Source: an uncultured Bacteroidota bacterium
GTDB taxonomy: Bacteria > Bacteroidota > Bacteroidia > Chitinophagales > Chitinophagaceae
Direction: 5' to 3'
Assembly (NCBI GenBank): GCA_937928385.1
Contig: CALEZD010000074.1
Span: forward strand, 1 to 13,924
Length of the DNA: 13,924 nt
In this document: positions 5,981 through 13,438 of the stretch, piece by piece
Numbering within the stretch: the first letter of the stretch is position 1
Layout: every line of letters starts with the position of its first letter
Translations under genes and position numbers: made by a program
The notes under the pieces: model-generated
What the model saw: only the letters and a program-made list of their open reading frames with translations
Told to the model about the DNA's origin: nothing
The model's database searches: none

Positions 5981-6568
5981 ATGCAACCAATATCATTAAA
6001 ATACGCAGGAGTAACATGTTGCATGTTGCTCCTGTTATGCCTATCGGTTGCCAACCTTTACGCACAAAGAAAGGAAATAACCTACAAGGACAATAAGCTG
6101 GTATTATTTGTACACACGAAAGACACCACCGAAGTAGTGAACCCCTTGACAGGAGAAGAAAAATTCGTGGTAACAAGTAAAAGTGACGATGTAATCAGCC
6201 TGAATAGAGAAAAGGTGCATAAAACAGATGATGAACAGGCAATTGAAACGCTTAAGCGTGCGATAGAGCAGAAGATTAAGGCTACGGCAGGGAAACTGGG
6301 TAAAGCAACCTATAATTACTATACAGAAACTGTGGTAATTAATAAACAAGGGGAAGTTGTTTATGTACAACCCGGAAGCATATATCCTATATCCGTAGTA
6401 GACATTGATGGCAAAGAAAAACAACCCAAAATTCCTGATGATGTACGCACTCAACTAAATGAAGAAATAGTACAAATCATTGAATCAACAAAAGTACCTC
6501 CAATAAAAGTAGACGGTGAGCCTGTTAATGTGGTTGTACATATCAATGGGAATTTCGTTGTAGAATAA
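5981..6568 (+). CDS. Secreted free-standing M56 sensor-domain protein, paralog 2
   Basis: A 195-residue protein with a signal peptide (hydrophobic 12-25, likely cut near Ala28 in NLYAQ). The mature part resembles the exported domain of the protease at 4395 along its whole length: EITYKDN (32-38), DTTEVVNPLTGE (48-59), TYNYYTETVVINKQGEVVY (110-128), IPDDVRTQLNEEIVQ (151-165), VDGEPV (177-182) and a final NFVV. It is the closest copy of the three. A relic of the protease 5' end lies just upstream, so the gene probably arose from a tandem duplication of the protease gene that lost its membrane and catalytic part and gained a signal peptide. It has its own promoter resembling that of the repressor. 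A ligand-binding, competing or protease-modulating role is inference. Confidence 0.82.
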   Translation: MQPISLKYAGVTCCMLLLLCLSVANLYAQRKEITYKDNKLVLFVHTKDTTEVVNPLTGEEKFVVTSKSDDVISLNREKVHKTDDEQAIETLKRAIEQKIKATAGKLGKATYNYYTETVVINKQGEVVYVQPGSIYPISVVDIDGKEKQPKIPDDVRTQLNEEIVQIIESTKVPPIKVDGEPVNVVVHINGNFVVE

Positions 6569-6607
6569 ATCTCATTACAGTACTTTTATCTAAACACCAC
6601 TGTAATG
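6558..6607 (+). promoter_or_regulatory. Promoter with inverted repeat for the paralog at 6605
   Basis: TTG (6558-6560, inside the end of the preceding gene), exactly 20 bases, then TACTTTTA (6581-6588). A perfect 9-base inverted repeat, CATTACAGT (6573-6581) and ACTGTAATG (6599-6607), brackets the -7 box and takes in the start codon. The TTACA/TGTAA halves are like known BlaI/MecI operator half-sites. Confidence 0.6.
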
Positions 6608-7273
6608 CGGGTAAGACAAAATATTCATAAAGGGATAGCTGTAATAACAACATCCCTTTTTTTATATACTTCTTTCAGTGTATCAGCACAGGTAAGCACC
6701 ATCAACTATAAAGGGAATGTGCTGGAGGTAAAAAACATGGCCGACACCACCGAACTGCTTGACCCGGTAACTATGGAAACTTTGTGGGAAATCAGGAACC
6801 CCAACCCCATACCCCTGAAGCTGAACAATATGAATATCTATGCAGTACAGGAAGTAGAACAGCAGCCATCCGTAACAGGCGAAACTGTAAGAAGGTATAT
6901 TATCCATCAGCTCGGCAGCCAGCTAAAAAAAGACGGTGAATACAGGCTGATGCTGGACAATATCATCATCAGCGACAAAGGAAAGATTGTGTACCACAAT
7001 TTCAACGGAATAGAAAAAAAGACTACTATAACAACTACTGGAGAAACCACCGTACATACAGGTGGCGCATCTCGCAATATTGTTCACTCCTACAGGTGGA
7101 AAGAAACAGACAAAAAGCTGAGTACTACGCTCTCTGTGCAAATAGAAAAAATAATAGACAAAGCCCCCGTGTACACGCCCGCTACTGTATATAACCAACC
7201 TGTGCCCTGCCTGCTGGACACTAAGGAACTACAGCGGCCCTTCACTGTAAAAGCCGGTGTGATACAATACTAA
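6605..7273 (+). CDS. Secreted free-standing M56 sensor-domain protein, paralog 3
   Basis: A 222-residue protein with a signal peptide (hydrophobic 11-26, likely cut after Ala28 in SVSAQ). It contains INYKGNVLEV (33-42), DTTELLDPVT (47-56) and, after residue 110, EYRLMLDNIIISDKGKIVYH followed by a G-I pair. These are the blocks shared with the protease at 4395 and with the protein at 5981. The C-terminal part is diverged and has a Thr-rich insert (TTITTTGETTVHTGG). TPATVYNQPV resembles the last strand region of TonB_C-like domains. The gene has its own promoter overlapping the end of the previous gene and ends with two tandem TAA codons, followed by a terminator. No catalytic motif is visible, so a sensing or binding role is inferred from kinship only. 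Confidence 0.78.
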   Translation: MRVRQNIHKGIAVITTSLFLYTSFSVSAQVSTINYKGNVLEVKNMADTTELLDPVTMETLWEIRNPNPIPLKLNNMNIYAVQEVEQQPSVTGETVRRYIIHQLGSQLKKDGEYRLMLDNIIISDKGKIVYHNFNGIEKKTTITTTGETTVHTGGASRNIVHSYRWKETDKKLSTTLSVQIEKIIDKAPVYTPATVYNQPVPCLLDTKELQRPFTVKAGVIQY

Positions 7274-7278
7274 TAAAG

Positions 7279-7300
7279 AGGGCCGCAAATCTGCGACCCT
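7279..7300. terminator. Bidirectional terminator between convergent genes
   Basis: AGGG (7279-7282)/CCCT (7297-7300) and CGCA (7284-7287)/TGCG (7292-7295) make a stem with one C-A mismatch and a 4-base loop. TTCTTCT follows on the plus strand and CTTTATTA on the minus strand. It sits between the ends of the paralog gene and the peptidase gene. Confidence 0.6.
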
Positions 7301-7325
7301 TCTTCTATCAACTATTCATTTCTTA

Positions 7326-9380
7326 TTAATTCTTTACCGGCAGGTAGCCATAGTTCTTACCATATTCCATCATCTGGCCGTAGAAACTTTCAGGATATTC
7401 TACTTTCACATCAGTGATTTTATCACCGCTCTTCACTGGTACCAGTTTAGGCTGTATAAAACCTGAGTATGGTTTGTCGCCCAGTTTGGCATAACGCTCC
7501 AGCACTTCTTTGTGCAGTTCGGGGTCCACTTTTACACCATAGGTTTCTACCAGTGCCTTACCTGCTGCATAGTCACCTTCTGATTTGATGCGCTGAATCT
7601 CGCGCAGCAACTGGCCGAACAGGTCGCGCAGCTTGTTGTAGTCATTTACCTGCACATAGGTTTTACCGTCTTTTTTTACAAATTCCACTACGTTGTCAGC
7701 CTTACCTTTTTCATATACCCAATAAGCGTTCAGGGCACGGTTGCGCATGTGCGCTTCTTCAATGTTGTCACCCAGTTTCAGGCGGGTAAGTTGTGTCATC
7801 AGGCCGTTCATCATATAGCTGTCGTATTCGGCCATGCCCACTTCAGTAGTAGATGCCACGCCTATATCTACCAGTTTCTGGTCCATAGCATAATACAGTG
7901 CCACCAGGTCGGCGCGTGCCTCTTCCAGTGTCGATGCATAATTTTTCAGTGTCTTATCTGTTGTTTCCACACCGGGGTTTATTTGGCCCGATGCATGGCC
8001 TATACACTCGTGCATATCTGTATGCAGGTCAGATGCCAGGTTACCATGCTCTTTCATACGCGCTTTCACTTTTTCGTCCGTTACAAATTCATCCAGGAAA
8101 CCGCCTTTTGATTTGGCTACGTTATAAGCGTGGATAATATTGCTCAGCGATACAGACTTGGAACCATGGTTTTTACGTATCCAATCGGCGTTGGGCAGGT
8201 TAATGCCTATAGGCGTGCTGGGGGCTGCGTCACCACTTTCTACTATCGCAGTTATTGCTTTAGCAGTGATGCCTTTTACTTCCTTCTTTTTGTGCTCTTC
8301 TATTAGGGGCGAATTATCTTCAAACCACTGCGCCTGCTGCGCTATGGCGTTGATGCGCTTGGTAGCTTCCATATCTTTCATAGACACTACACTTTCAAAG
8401 CTGCCCTTCTTGCCTATCGCATCCAGGTACACCTCGATAAAGCCATTTACAACATCTAAGCGGGAAGCAGTATCATTTACCCAGGCTATGCTGTATTCGT
8501 CAAATATTTTCAGGTCGCCGGTTTTATAATACTCTACCAGCAGTTCCAGCGACTTTTTCTGCTGCTCGTTTTCTGCAACAGGGATAGCTTTTTCTAACCA
8601 GTAAACAATTTTCTCGATAGCCGGAGAATACATGCCGCCTACTTTCCATACTTTCTCCACTACCTGGCCATTCTCCTTCATTGTTTTGCTGTTCAATCCC
8701 CACGATGGTGCATCGCCTTTGGTATCAAACTTATCGTAGAAAGCTTCCACTTCTTTTTGTGTTACGCCTTCATAAAAATTATTGGAAGAATTTACTACGT
8801 TGTCTATATCTGGGCGCTGGTCAACGACTTTCGGCTCTATGCTCATATCGTACACTATGGGTGTGATACGTGCTATGAAAGCATCAACTGTTTCACCTTC
8901 TTCCAGTGGCAACTGCGCTGCATCACTGTTTTTTATCACCTCTGCAAAGTATGCTTCACCACATCCGGGGGCAAACTTCTCATTACCATAGTGATGGTGG
9001 TAACCATTACTGAACCAGAAACGGCCGCAGTATTCTTCAAACTTTTTCCAGTCTTCAGCATTCTTGTCGCCTTTATAAGTGCCGTAAGCCGCTTCCAGCG
9101 TTTTGCGCAGCATGATGCCGTACTTACTTTTCTGGTCGTAAATGATGTCGCGGCCGCAAAGTGCTGCTTCGTACAGGTAGTAAGCCAGTTCCTTCTGCTG
9201 GGCGCTCAGTTCGTCCCAACCCGGCACCTGGTAGCGCAGGATTTTGATGTCCGCGAATTTTTCCGCCTCTACAGTGAATTCTTTTGCTTCTGCGGGCTTT
9301 TCCTGTCCGCCATCTTTACATGATGCCATAAACATTTGTGTACCTATCAATGCCATAACAGGTAATATCCATTTTTTCAT
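7326..9380 (-). CDS. M49-family dipeptidyl peptidase III-like zinc peptidase, lipoprotein
   Basis: A 684-residue zinc exopeptidase of the DPP III family, which removes dipeptides from the N-terminus of peptides. Counting from ATG 9380, the family zinc motif HExxGH is HECIGH at 457-462 and the third-ligand motif is EEARAD at 486-491. Length fits the family. The leader MKKWILPVMALIGTQMF ends in MASC with Cys21, a type II signal peptide, so the enzyme is probably exported and lipid-anchored, unlike the cytosolic eukaryotic enzymes. ATG 9380 is chosen because it gives a normal leader; in-frame ATGs at 9398 and 9389 would add nine or three mostly polar residues. The gene converges with the sensor-paralog cluster and diverges from the lipoprotein at 9521. 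It may serve peptide scavenging at the cell surface or periplasm. Confidence 0.92.
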   Translation of the reverse strand: MKKWILPVMALIGTQMFMASCKDGGQEKPAEAKEFTVEAEKFADIKILRYQVPGWDELSAQQKELAYYLYEAALCGRDIIYDQKSKYGIMLRKTLEAAYGTYKGDKNAEDWKKFEEYCGRFWFSNGYHHHYGNEKFAPGCGEAYFAEVIKNSDAAQLPLEEGETVDAFIARITPIVYDMSIEPKVVDQRPDIDNVVNSSNNFYEGVTQKEVEAFYDKFDTKGDAPSWGLNSKTMKENGQVVEKVWKVGGMYSPAIEKIVYWLEKAIPVAENEQQKKSLELLVEYYKTGDLKIFDEYSIAWVNDTASRLDVVNGFIEVYLDAIGKKGSFESVVSMKDMEATKRINAIAQQAQWFEDNSPLIEEHKKKEVKGITAKAITAIVESGDAAPSTPIGINLPNADWIRKNHGSKSVSLSNIIHAYNVAKSKGGFLDEFVTDEKVKARMKEHGNLASDLHTDMHECIGHASGQINPGVETTDKTLKNYASTLEEARADLVALYYAMDQKLVDIGVASTTEVGMAEYDSYMMNGLMTQLTRLKLGDNIEEAHMRNRALNAYWVYEKGKADNVVEFVKKDGKTYVQVNDYNKLRDLFGQLLREIQRIKSEGDYAAGKALVETYGVKVDPELHKEVLERYAKLGDKPYSGFIQPKLVPVKSGDKITDVKVEYPESFYGQMMEYGKNYGYLPVKN

Positions 9381-9426
9381 TTGACGCATACGTGTCATAT
9401 TTGCTTTATAATTATTTTTCAGGGCT

Positions 9427-9457
9427 TAAAAGTAGCCCATTAGCATCAGTATTTAAA
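9427..9457 (-). promoter_or_regulatory. Possible promoter of the M49 peptidase
   Basis: On the minus strand TACTTTTA lies at 9434-9427, about 47 bases before ATG 9380, with a poor TTT in the -33 place (9457-9455). The -7 box is flanked by GGGCT (9422-9426) and AGCCC (9434-9438). Weak support. Confidence 0.3.
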
Positions 9458-9479
9458 ACCACAACAGTAAAATCCCCCT

Positions 9480-9514
9480 TTTGGCGTAAATATTTAATCC
9501 AAGTTCTACTTTTG
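9480..9514 (+). promoter_or_regulatory. Putative promoter of the small lipoprotein gene
   Basis: TTTG (9480-9483), a 23-base spacer and TACTTTTG (9507-9514), an exact TAnnTTTG match. The box ends six bases before ATG 9521, so the message would be leaderless or nearly so. Confidence 0.5.
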
Positions 9515-9520
9515 CCCCGC

Positions 9521-9976
9521 ATGAAAAAATTAGCATTGATACTGATACCCTTGCTGGCAGCTTGTGGGGGCAGCGACAGCACAGAGGATATAGTACACTT
9601 CTACGCACCTGCCGCAGGCACCGTGGTTGCGGCAGACAGCACGCCCATTACCGAAGACAACCTGAACGATTTATATTATTCAGTACGGCTTACGGCGACT
9701 GATTCCAGCCACGAAGGGCGGTACTACCTGGATGCAGCTTACGGGTTTAACGAGGCGCATAGCATAATGACGTTTCCCAAACTAACTAAAACTATAAGGC
9801 CTGCCATACGTCCCGACACCACGCCTTATTCCTACATCATTGGGTTTTATTACGAAGGCGAACAGCAGTTTAATGACTATGCCCGCGTATCAGCCCGTAA
9901 AGTGGACGTGCTGCAAAGCCAGATAGAACTGCGCTACCTGAAAGCTTATTATACAGATACTGTAGAAAAAAAATAG
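9521..9976 (+). CDS. Small lipoprotein of unknown function
   Basis: A 151-residue protein not recognised as a known family. It begins with a clear lipoprotein signal peptide, MKKLALILIPLLAAC, with Cys15 followed by Gly-Gly-Ser-Asp. The mature part is acidic and Tyr-rich (for example DLYYSV, GRYYLDAAYGF, PYSYIIGFYYEG), suggesting beta strands. ATG 9521 is chosen because it directly starts the leader and follows a good promoter; an upstream in-frame ATG at 9392 would add 43 residues, hide the leader and read through the promoter. It diverges from the M49 peptidase and stands alone, with a hairpin at its stop codon. Confidence 0.8.
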   Translation: MKKLALILIPLLAACGGSDSTEDIVHFYAPAAGTVVAADSTPITEDNLNDLYYSVRLTATDSSHEGRYYLDAAYGFNEAHSIMTFPKLTKTIRPAIRPDTTPYSYIIGFYYEGEQQFNDYARVSARKVDVLQSQIELRYLKAYYTDTVEKK

Positions 9977-9997
9977 CCTCGCCGGGCGGCGGGGCTA
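9974..9997 (+). terminator. Terminator hairpin at the lipoprotein gene end
   Basis: TAGCCTCGCC (9974-9983) pairs with GGCGGGGCTA (9988-9997), with one G-T pair and a GGGC loop. It begins at the stop codon. The plus-strand tail (CTGTTACC) is poor in T, while a run of eight A residues precedes the stem, so it would also work on minus-strand transcripts. Confidence 0.5.
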
Positions 9998-10270
9998 CTG
10001 TTACCCTAAATCGTATGATTGTATGAACCTTCATGGCGCAGAGTGTGTAAGTCCTGCTTCAAGGGTAAAGGTCTGACATATACATTATCCGTATTTTGAT
10101 TAATTGTTACCTGCCTGTTATCCTTATGTTGATATTATGCTATATCAACAAGTTGTTCTTATCCGTGCCAAAGCTTATCAACATTGTATGTACTGAAAAC
10201 ATGAAAATGGCATTCATTTTAGTTTTTTGCCCCGGGGATTTATACTTTTGATATATAAAACTGGGGAACC
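9998..10270 (+). promoter_or_regulatory. Intergenic region with palindromes before the SPFH gene
   Basis: No convincing gene is seen here. A perfect inverted repeat is formed by TGTTGATAT (10127-10135) and ATATCAACA (10142-10150) around six bases. TATCAACA recurs at 10176-10183, 33 bases after the copy at 10143, close to three helical turns. A -7-like TACTTTTG lies at 10243-10250, without a well-spaced TTG. GGGGA at 10263-10267 is a likely ribosome binding site for ATG 10271. The repeats are candidate operators for the operon that follows. Confidence 0.45.
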
Positions 10271-11185
10271 ATGGGATTTGTAGTATTAGGCGCTATCATA
10301 TTGTTTATTTCTTTTATCATTGGTAAAGGCGGGCCTGAGCTGCGCAAACTACAGGCATTTGTAAGAGGTGCCCGTTTGCTGGGCCTTATACTCATACTGT
10401 TAGGAGCGCTCACGGCCAGTATCGTGCAGATAGACGCAGGGTATATAGGCGTAAAAAAACTCTTCGGAAAGGTGCAAAAATCGGTGCTGCCCAGCGGCCT
10501 GCACATGATTAATCCCCTGATGGAAATAGTAGAGGTGGATATACGCACCATGAACTATACCATGAGCGGCATGACCGACGAGGGTCGCCAGAGCCAGGAC
10601 GATGCCATACACACCCTGTCGGCAGATGGCCTGGAAGTAACAATAGACCTGACGGTGCTATACCGGGTCATTCCATCAGACGCACCCAGGCTGATAGCCC
10701 AAATAGGTATGGACTACCAGGATAAAGTAGTACGCCCGGTGGCGCGTACCATGATACGCGACAATGCTGTGTATTACGATGCTGTGGCGCTCTACTCTAC
10801 AAAGCGCGATGAATTTCAGACTAGAATACACAATAGCATAGAAAAGGAATTTAAGAAACGTGGGCTGGTGGTGGAGAACCTGCTCATACGCAACATTAGC
10901 CTGCCTGCATCTGTTAAACAGGCAATAGAACAAAAGATAAACGCGGAGCAGGAAGCGCAGAAAATGCAATTCGTACTGCAGAAAGAAAAACAGGAGGCTG
11001 AGCGTAAGCGTGTAGAAGCACAGGGTATAGCTGACTACCAGCGCATCATCGCCACCAACCTGACCGACAAGCAATTGCAATACGAACAAATAAAAGCCAT
11101 CAAAGAACTGGCTACATCGCAAAACTCGAAAATTGTGCTGATGGGCAGCGGAAAAGACGGCAATATAATACTGGACGCAAAATAG
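10271..11185 (+). CDS. SPFH/band 7 (prohibitin-like) membrane protein
   Basis: A 304-residue member of the SPFH superfamily (prohibitin, HflK/HflC, stomatin), which form large membrane-attached assemblies and often regulate membrane proteases or lipid microdomains. Hydrophobic segments lie at about 3-18 and 36-54. The SPFH domain follows from about 55, with IDAGYIGVKKLFGKV, the GLHMINPL loop (76-83) and TVLYRV (128-133). A charged, Ala/Glu/Gln-rich helix at about 215-255 should form a coiled coil, as in prohibitins. ATG 10271 is supported by GGGGA just upstream. A lipoprotein gene follows after 17 bases and a YfiT-type gene after that, so the three probably form an operon. The partner protease, if any, is not in the window. 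Confidence 0.88.
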   Translation: MGFVVLGAIILFISFIIGKGGPELRKLQAFVRGARLLGLILILLGALTASIVQIDAGYIGVKKLFGKVQKSVLPSGLHMINPLMEIVEVDIRTMNYTMSGMTDEGRQSQDDAIHTLSADGLEVTIDLTVLYRVIPSDAPRLIAQIGMDYQDKVVRPVARTMIRDNAVYYDAVALYSTKRDEFQTRIHNSIEKEFKKRGLVVENLLIRNISLPASVKQAIEQKINAEQEAQKMQFVLQKEKQEAERKRVEAQGIADYQRIIATNLTDKQLQYEQIKAIKELATSQNSKIVLMGSGKDGNIILDAK

Positions 11186-11202
11186 AACTGAAGACTGGCT
11201 GT

Positions 11203-12378
11203 ATGAAGAAGTCTGGATTATTGTTATTCATTACCATACTCTTGTATGCCTGCGGCGGAGAGGAAAAACCCTTTGCCCGCCATGAGCAGGTAATAAAAGA
11301 AGAAGGTTTTACTACCGATACCATGTGCGGCGTGTACAAGCGCTATACCGGCACTGTGGCAGGACAGCCTGTGGTACTGCATTATATGCAATACGGCAAT
11401 ACTGTTACCTGCCAGTATTATTATGTACAGCACGGAAAAAACATACAGCTCTATAATACTACTGATAACCCCACCAGCCTGCCATTGATATTTGTGGAGC
11501 GCCCTGAAACTGAACGCAAAGAAAACCTGGCTACCTGGCAGGTAGCCATTGCCGGTGACAGTATAAAAGGCGAATGGATAAGCGGAAACGGAGATACAAC
11601 ATACCCCATATTGCTGAAAGAAGATTTCAATAAAGGTGCACAACAGTTCAGTATTGTATGCATGACGGATAGTATGAACTTTACAGATAGCCTGCCTGAA
11701 CCTAAAGCATCAACCACCTACGAGGTGCTGCTGCCTGTAGGTGATGATGAGGGCACAAAGTTTGTACGTACTGCGATATACAACTGCATTGGCTGCGATA
11801 CGATTGCCGGCGATGATATGAAAAGCTGCCTGGATGGACTGAAGGCAAAGTACTTCGCCGACTACAGGCATGTAAGCGATGAAGAGAAAAAACTATATAC
11901 AACGGCTACTTCTTTTGGCAACTGGAGTGAGCAAACCAACTTTTGGGTTGTATATAATGAGGATGGCATGATTGTACTCAACCATCATGTATATGCTTAT
12001 ACGGGTGGTGCCCACGGCAATTATTCCAGTCACTATCTCTGCATTGATTCCCGTGATAAAAAGCTGCTGAAGCTGAGCGACATACTACAAGCCGATACTG
12101 CGCTGATGGTAAAACTGCTGGAGAAAGAAGCCAGGCACCTATACAACATAAAAGACGAAGCACCCCTGTACGAAAACATGCTGACCGAAGAACTGTATAT
12201 ACCTGAAAAGTTTTACATCAGCAACAAGGGCATCACTTTTGTATATGGTATTTACGAAGTCGCATCTTATGCCGATGGTGAAATCAATCTGTTCATCCCG
12301 TACAATAGAATGATGAATATGCTGACACCCTGGTTCAAACAAAGGATGAAACTAGAGCAGTTAGCCTTCAACAAATAA
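11203..12378 (+). CDS. Lipoprotein with DUF3298/RsiV-like domain
   Basis: A 391-residue exported protein. The leader MKKSGLLLFITILLYAC is a type II signal peptide with Cys17. The first half (about 20-165) has no recognisable family. The second half carries the hallmarks of DUF4163/DUF3298 proteins such as RsiV and PdaC: the YTGGAHG motif at 266-272, and FYISNKGITFVYGIYEVASYADGE (about 337-360) followed by INLFIPY. In RsiV this region binds lysozyme; whether this protein does so is unknown, since it lacks the anti-sigma part and is lipid-anchored instead. It lies 17 bases after the SPFH gene and three bases before the next gene, which suggests one transcript and a cell-envelope theme. Confidence 0.82.
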   Translation: MKKSGLLLFITILLYACGGEEKPFARHEQVIKEEGFTTDTMCGVYKRYTGTVAGQPVVLHYMQYGNTVTCQYYYVQHGKNIQLYNTTDNPTSLPLIFVERPETERKENLATWQVAIAGDSIKGEWISGNGDTTYPILLKEDFNKGAQQFSIVCMTDSMNFTDSLPEPKASTTYEVLLPVGDDEGTKFVRTAIYNCIGCDTIAGDDMKSCLDGLKAKYFADYRHVSDEEKKLYTTATSFGNWSEQTNFWVVYNEDGMIVLNHHVYAYTGGAHGNYSSHYLCIDSRDKKLLKLSDILQADTALMVKLLEKEARHLYNIKDEAPLYENMLTEELYIPEKFYISNKGITFVYGIYEVASYADGEINLFIPYNRMMNMLTPWFKQRMKLEQLAFNK

Positions 12379-12381
12379 GCT

Positions 12382-12918
12382 ATGGATACATTGGAACAAA
12401 TAAAATACCCCATAGGGCGTTACAAAGCGCCGGCAGATTATACACCCCAACTTATTAACGGGTGGGTTAGCGCCATTGAAGCCATGCCCTCGTGGCTGGA
12501 CCCCTGTATCGAAAACCTGGACGAGGCCCAACTGGAAGTGCCCTACCGCGATGGCGGCTGGAACAGCAGGCAGGTAATACACCATATTGCCGATAGCCAT
12601 ATGAATGCCTACATCAGGTTGAAACTTGCACTAACAGAGGATAACCCTACGATAAAACCATACGATGAGAACTTATGGTCTGAATTACAGGACGTAGCTA
12701 CCGTGCCCGTAAATATATCCATCACCCTGCTGCATGCCCTGCACCGCAGGTGGGCTGCTTTATTGCGCAGCATGGACGAGGAAGATTGGAAACGCACCTA
12801 CTTTCATCCCGAACAGAATAAAAGCGTGCCTGTATGGCAAATGACTGCACTCTATGCATGGCACGGCAGGCATCATATGGAGCAGATAAGGTCGCTGAGA
12901 GAAAGAATGGGCTGGTAA
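12382..12918 (+). CDS. YfiT/DinB-superfamily metal-binding protein (putative bacillithiol-transferase type)
   Basis: A 178-residue four-helix-bundle protein of the DinB superfamily. The opening IKYPIGRYKAP is typical of the YfiT subgroup, as is GGWNSRQVIHHIADSHMN (58-75). Metal ligands are expected at His67 or His68 and at the pair His161/His165 in AWHGRHH. YfiT is described as a putative metal-dependent hydrolase, and relatives act as thiol S-transferases. The substrate here is unknown. Only three bases separate it from the stop of the DUF3298 gene. A T-run after its stop (12923-12930) has no hairpin in front. Confidence 0.88.
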   Translation: MDTLEQIKYPIGRYKAPADYTPQLINGWVSAIEAMPSWLDPCIENLDEAQLEVPYRDGGWNSRQVIHHIADSHMNAYIRLKLALTEDNPTIKPYDENLWSELQDVATVPVNISITLLHALHRRWAALLRSMDEEDWKRTYFHPEQNKSVPVWQMTALYAWHGRHHMEQIRSLRERMGW

Positions 12919-12976
12919 CCTGTTTTTTTTGCCTGTGGGGTTGTAACTTAGCCCTGCACAAAAAACACCACATCTT

Positions 12977-13435
12977 ATGTTGACCGGTATTCAGCACTTG
13001 CACAATTTCCTGCGTTGGTTCATACTGTTATTCGCTTTATGGACAATTTTTAAGACCATAGGCGGCCTTAGTGGCGCAAGGCAATTTACCAAATCAGACA
13101 AGCGCCCCGCCATGCTGCTGATGATAACGGCTGATATTCAGTTGCTGCTGGGGTTGATACTGTATATAGGTAATGGCTGGTTCAAAGTACTGACAGGCGG
13201 TGGTTTTATGAAAATACCAGCTGCACGCTTCTGGGCTATGGAGCATTTACTCGGTATGCTCATTGCTATTATCCTGATACATATTGGCTATAGTGCTGTC
13301 AAGAAAGATATTCCGGACACTGCCAAGTTCAAAAAAGTATTCTGGTACACATTGATAGCGCTGATTGCTATCCTCATCACTATCCCATGGCCGTTCCGCG
13401 AGATTATAGGGCGTCCATTATTCCCGGGAATGTAA
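12977..13435 (+). CDS. Four-helix integral membrane protein
   Basis: A 152-residue hydrophobic protein with helices at about 9-29, 45-65, 86-105 and 120-137. His7, His9, His90 and His102 lie in or near helix ends, and similar Bacteroidota proteins are sometimes labelled cytochrome b-like, but no definite haem motif can be claimed. The Pro/Phe-rich tail (PWPFREIIGRPLFPGM) is notable. The gene lies 58 bases after the YfiT gene and only three bases before the acyltransferase gene, so the latter two are likely co-transcribed. Function unknown. Confidence 0.8.
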   Translation: MLTGIQHLHNFLRWFILLFALWTIFKTIGGLSGARQFTKSDKRPAMLLMITADIQLLLGLILYIGNGWFKVLTGGGFMKIPAARFWAMEHLLGMLIAIILIHIGYSAVKKDIPDTAKFKKVFWYTLIALIAILITIPWPFREIIGRPLFPGM

Positions 13436-13438
13436 TTT

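Noticed and set aside
8140..9323. Plus-strand ORFs of 129 and 188 codons opposite the M49 peptidase
   Set aside because: Both are complementary to an intact peptidase gene with its zinc motifs, and show no domain of their own.
9392..9520. Upstream start for the small lipoprotein
   Set aside because: It would run through the promoter box and bury the lipoprotein leader 43 residues from the N-terminus.
10023..10076. 17-residue ORF in the gap before the SPFH gene
   Set aside because: No ribosome binding site, promoter or known peptide family; expected by chance.
12923..12930. T-run after the YfiT-type gene as a terminator
   Set aside because: No stable hairpin precedes it.
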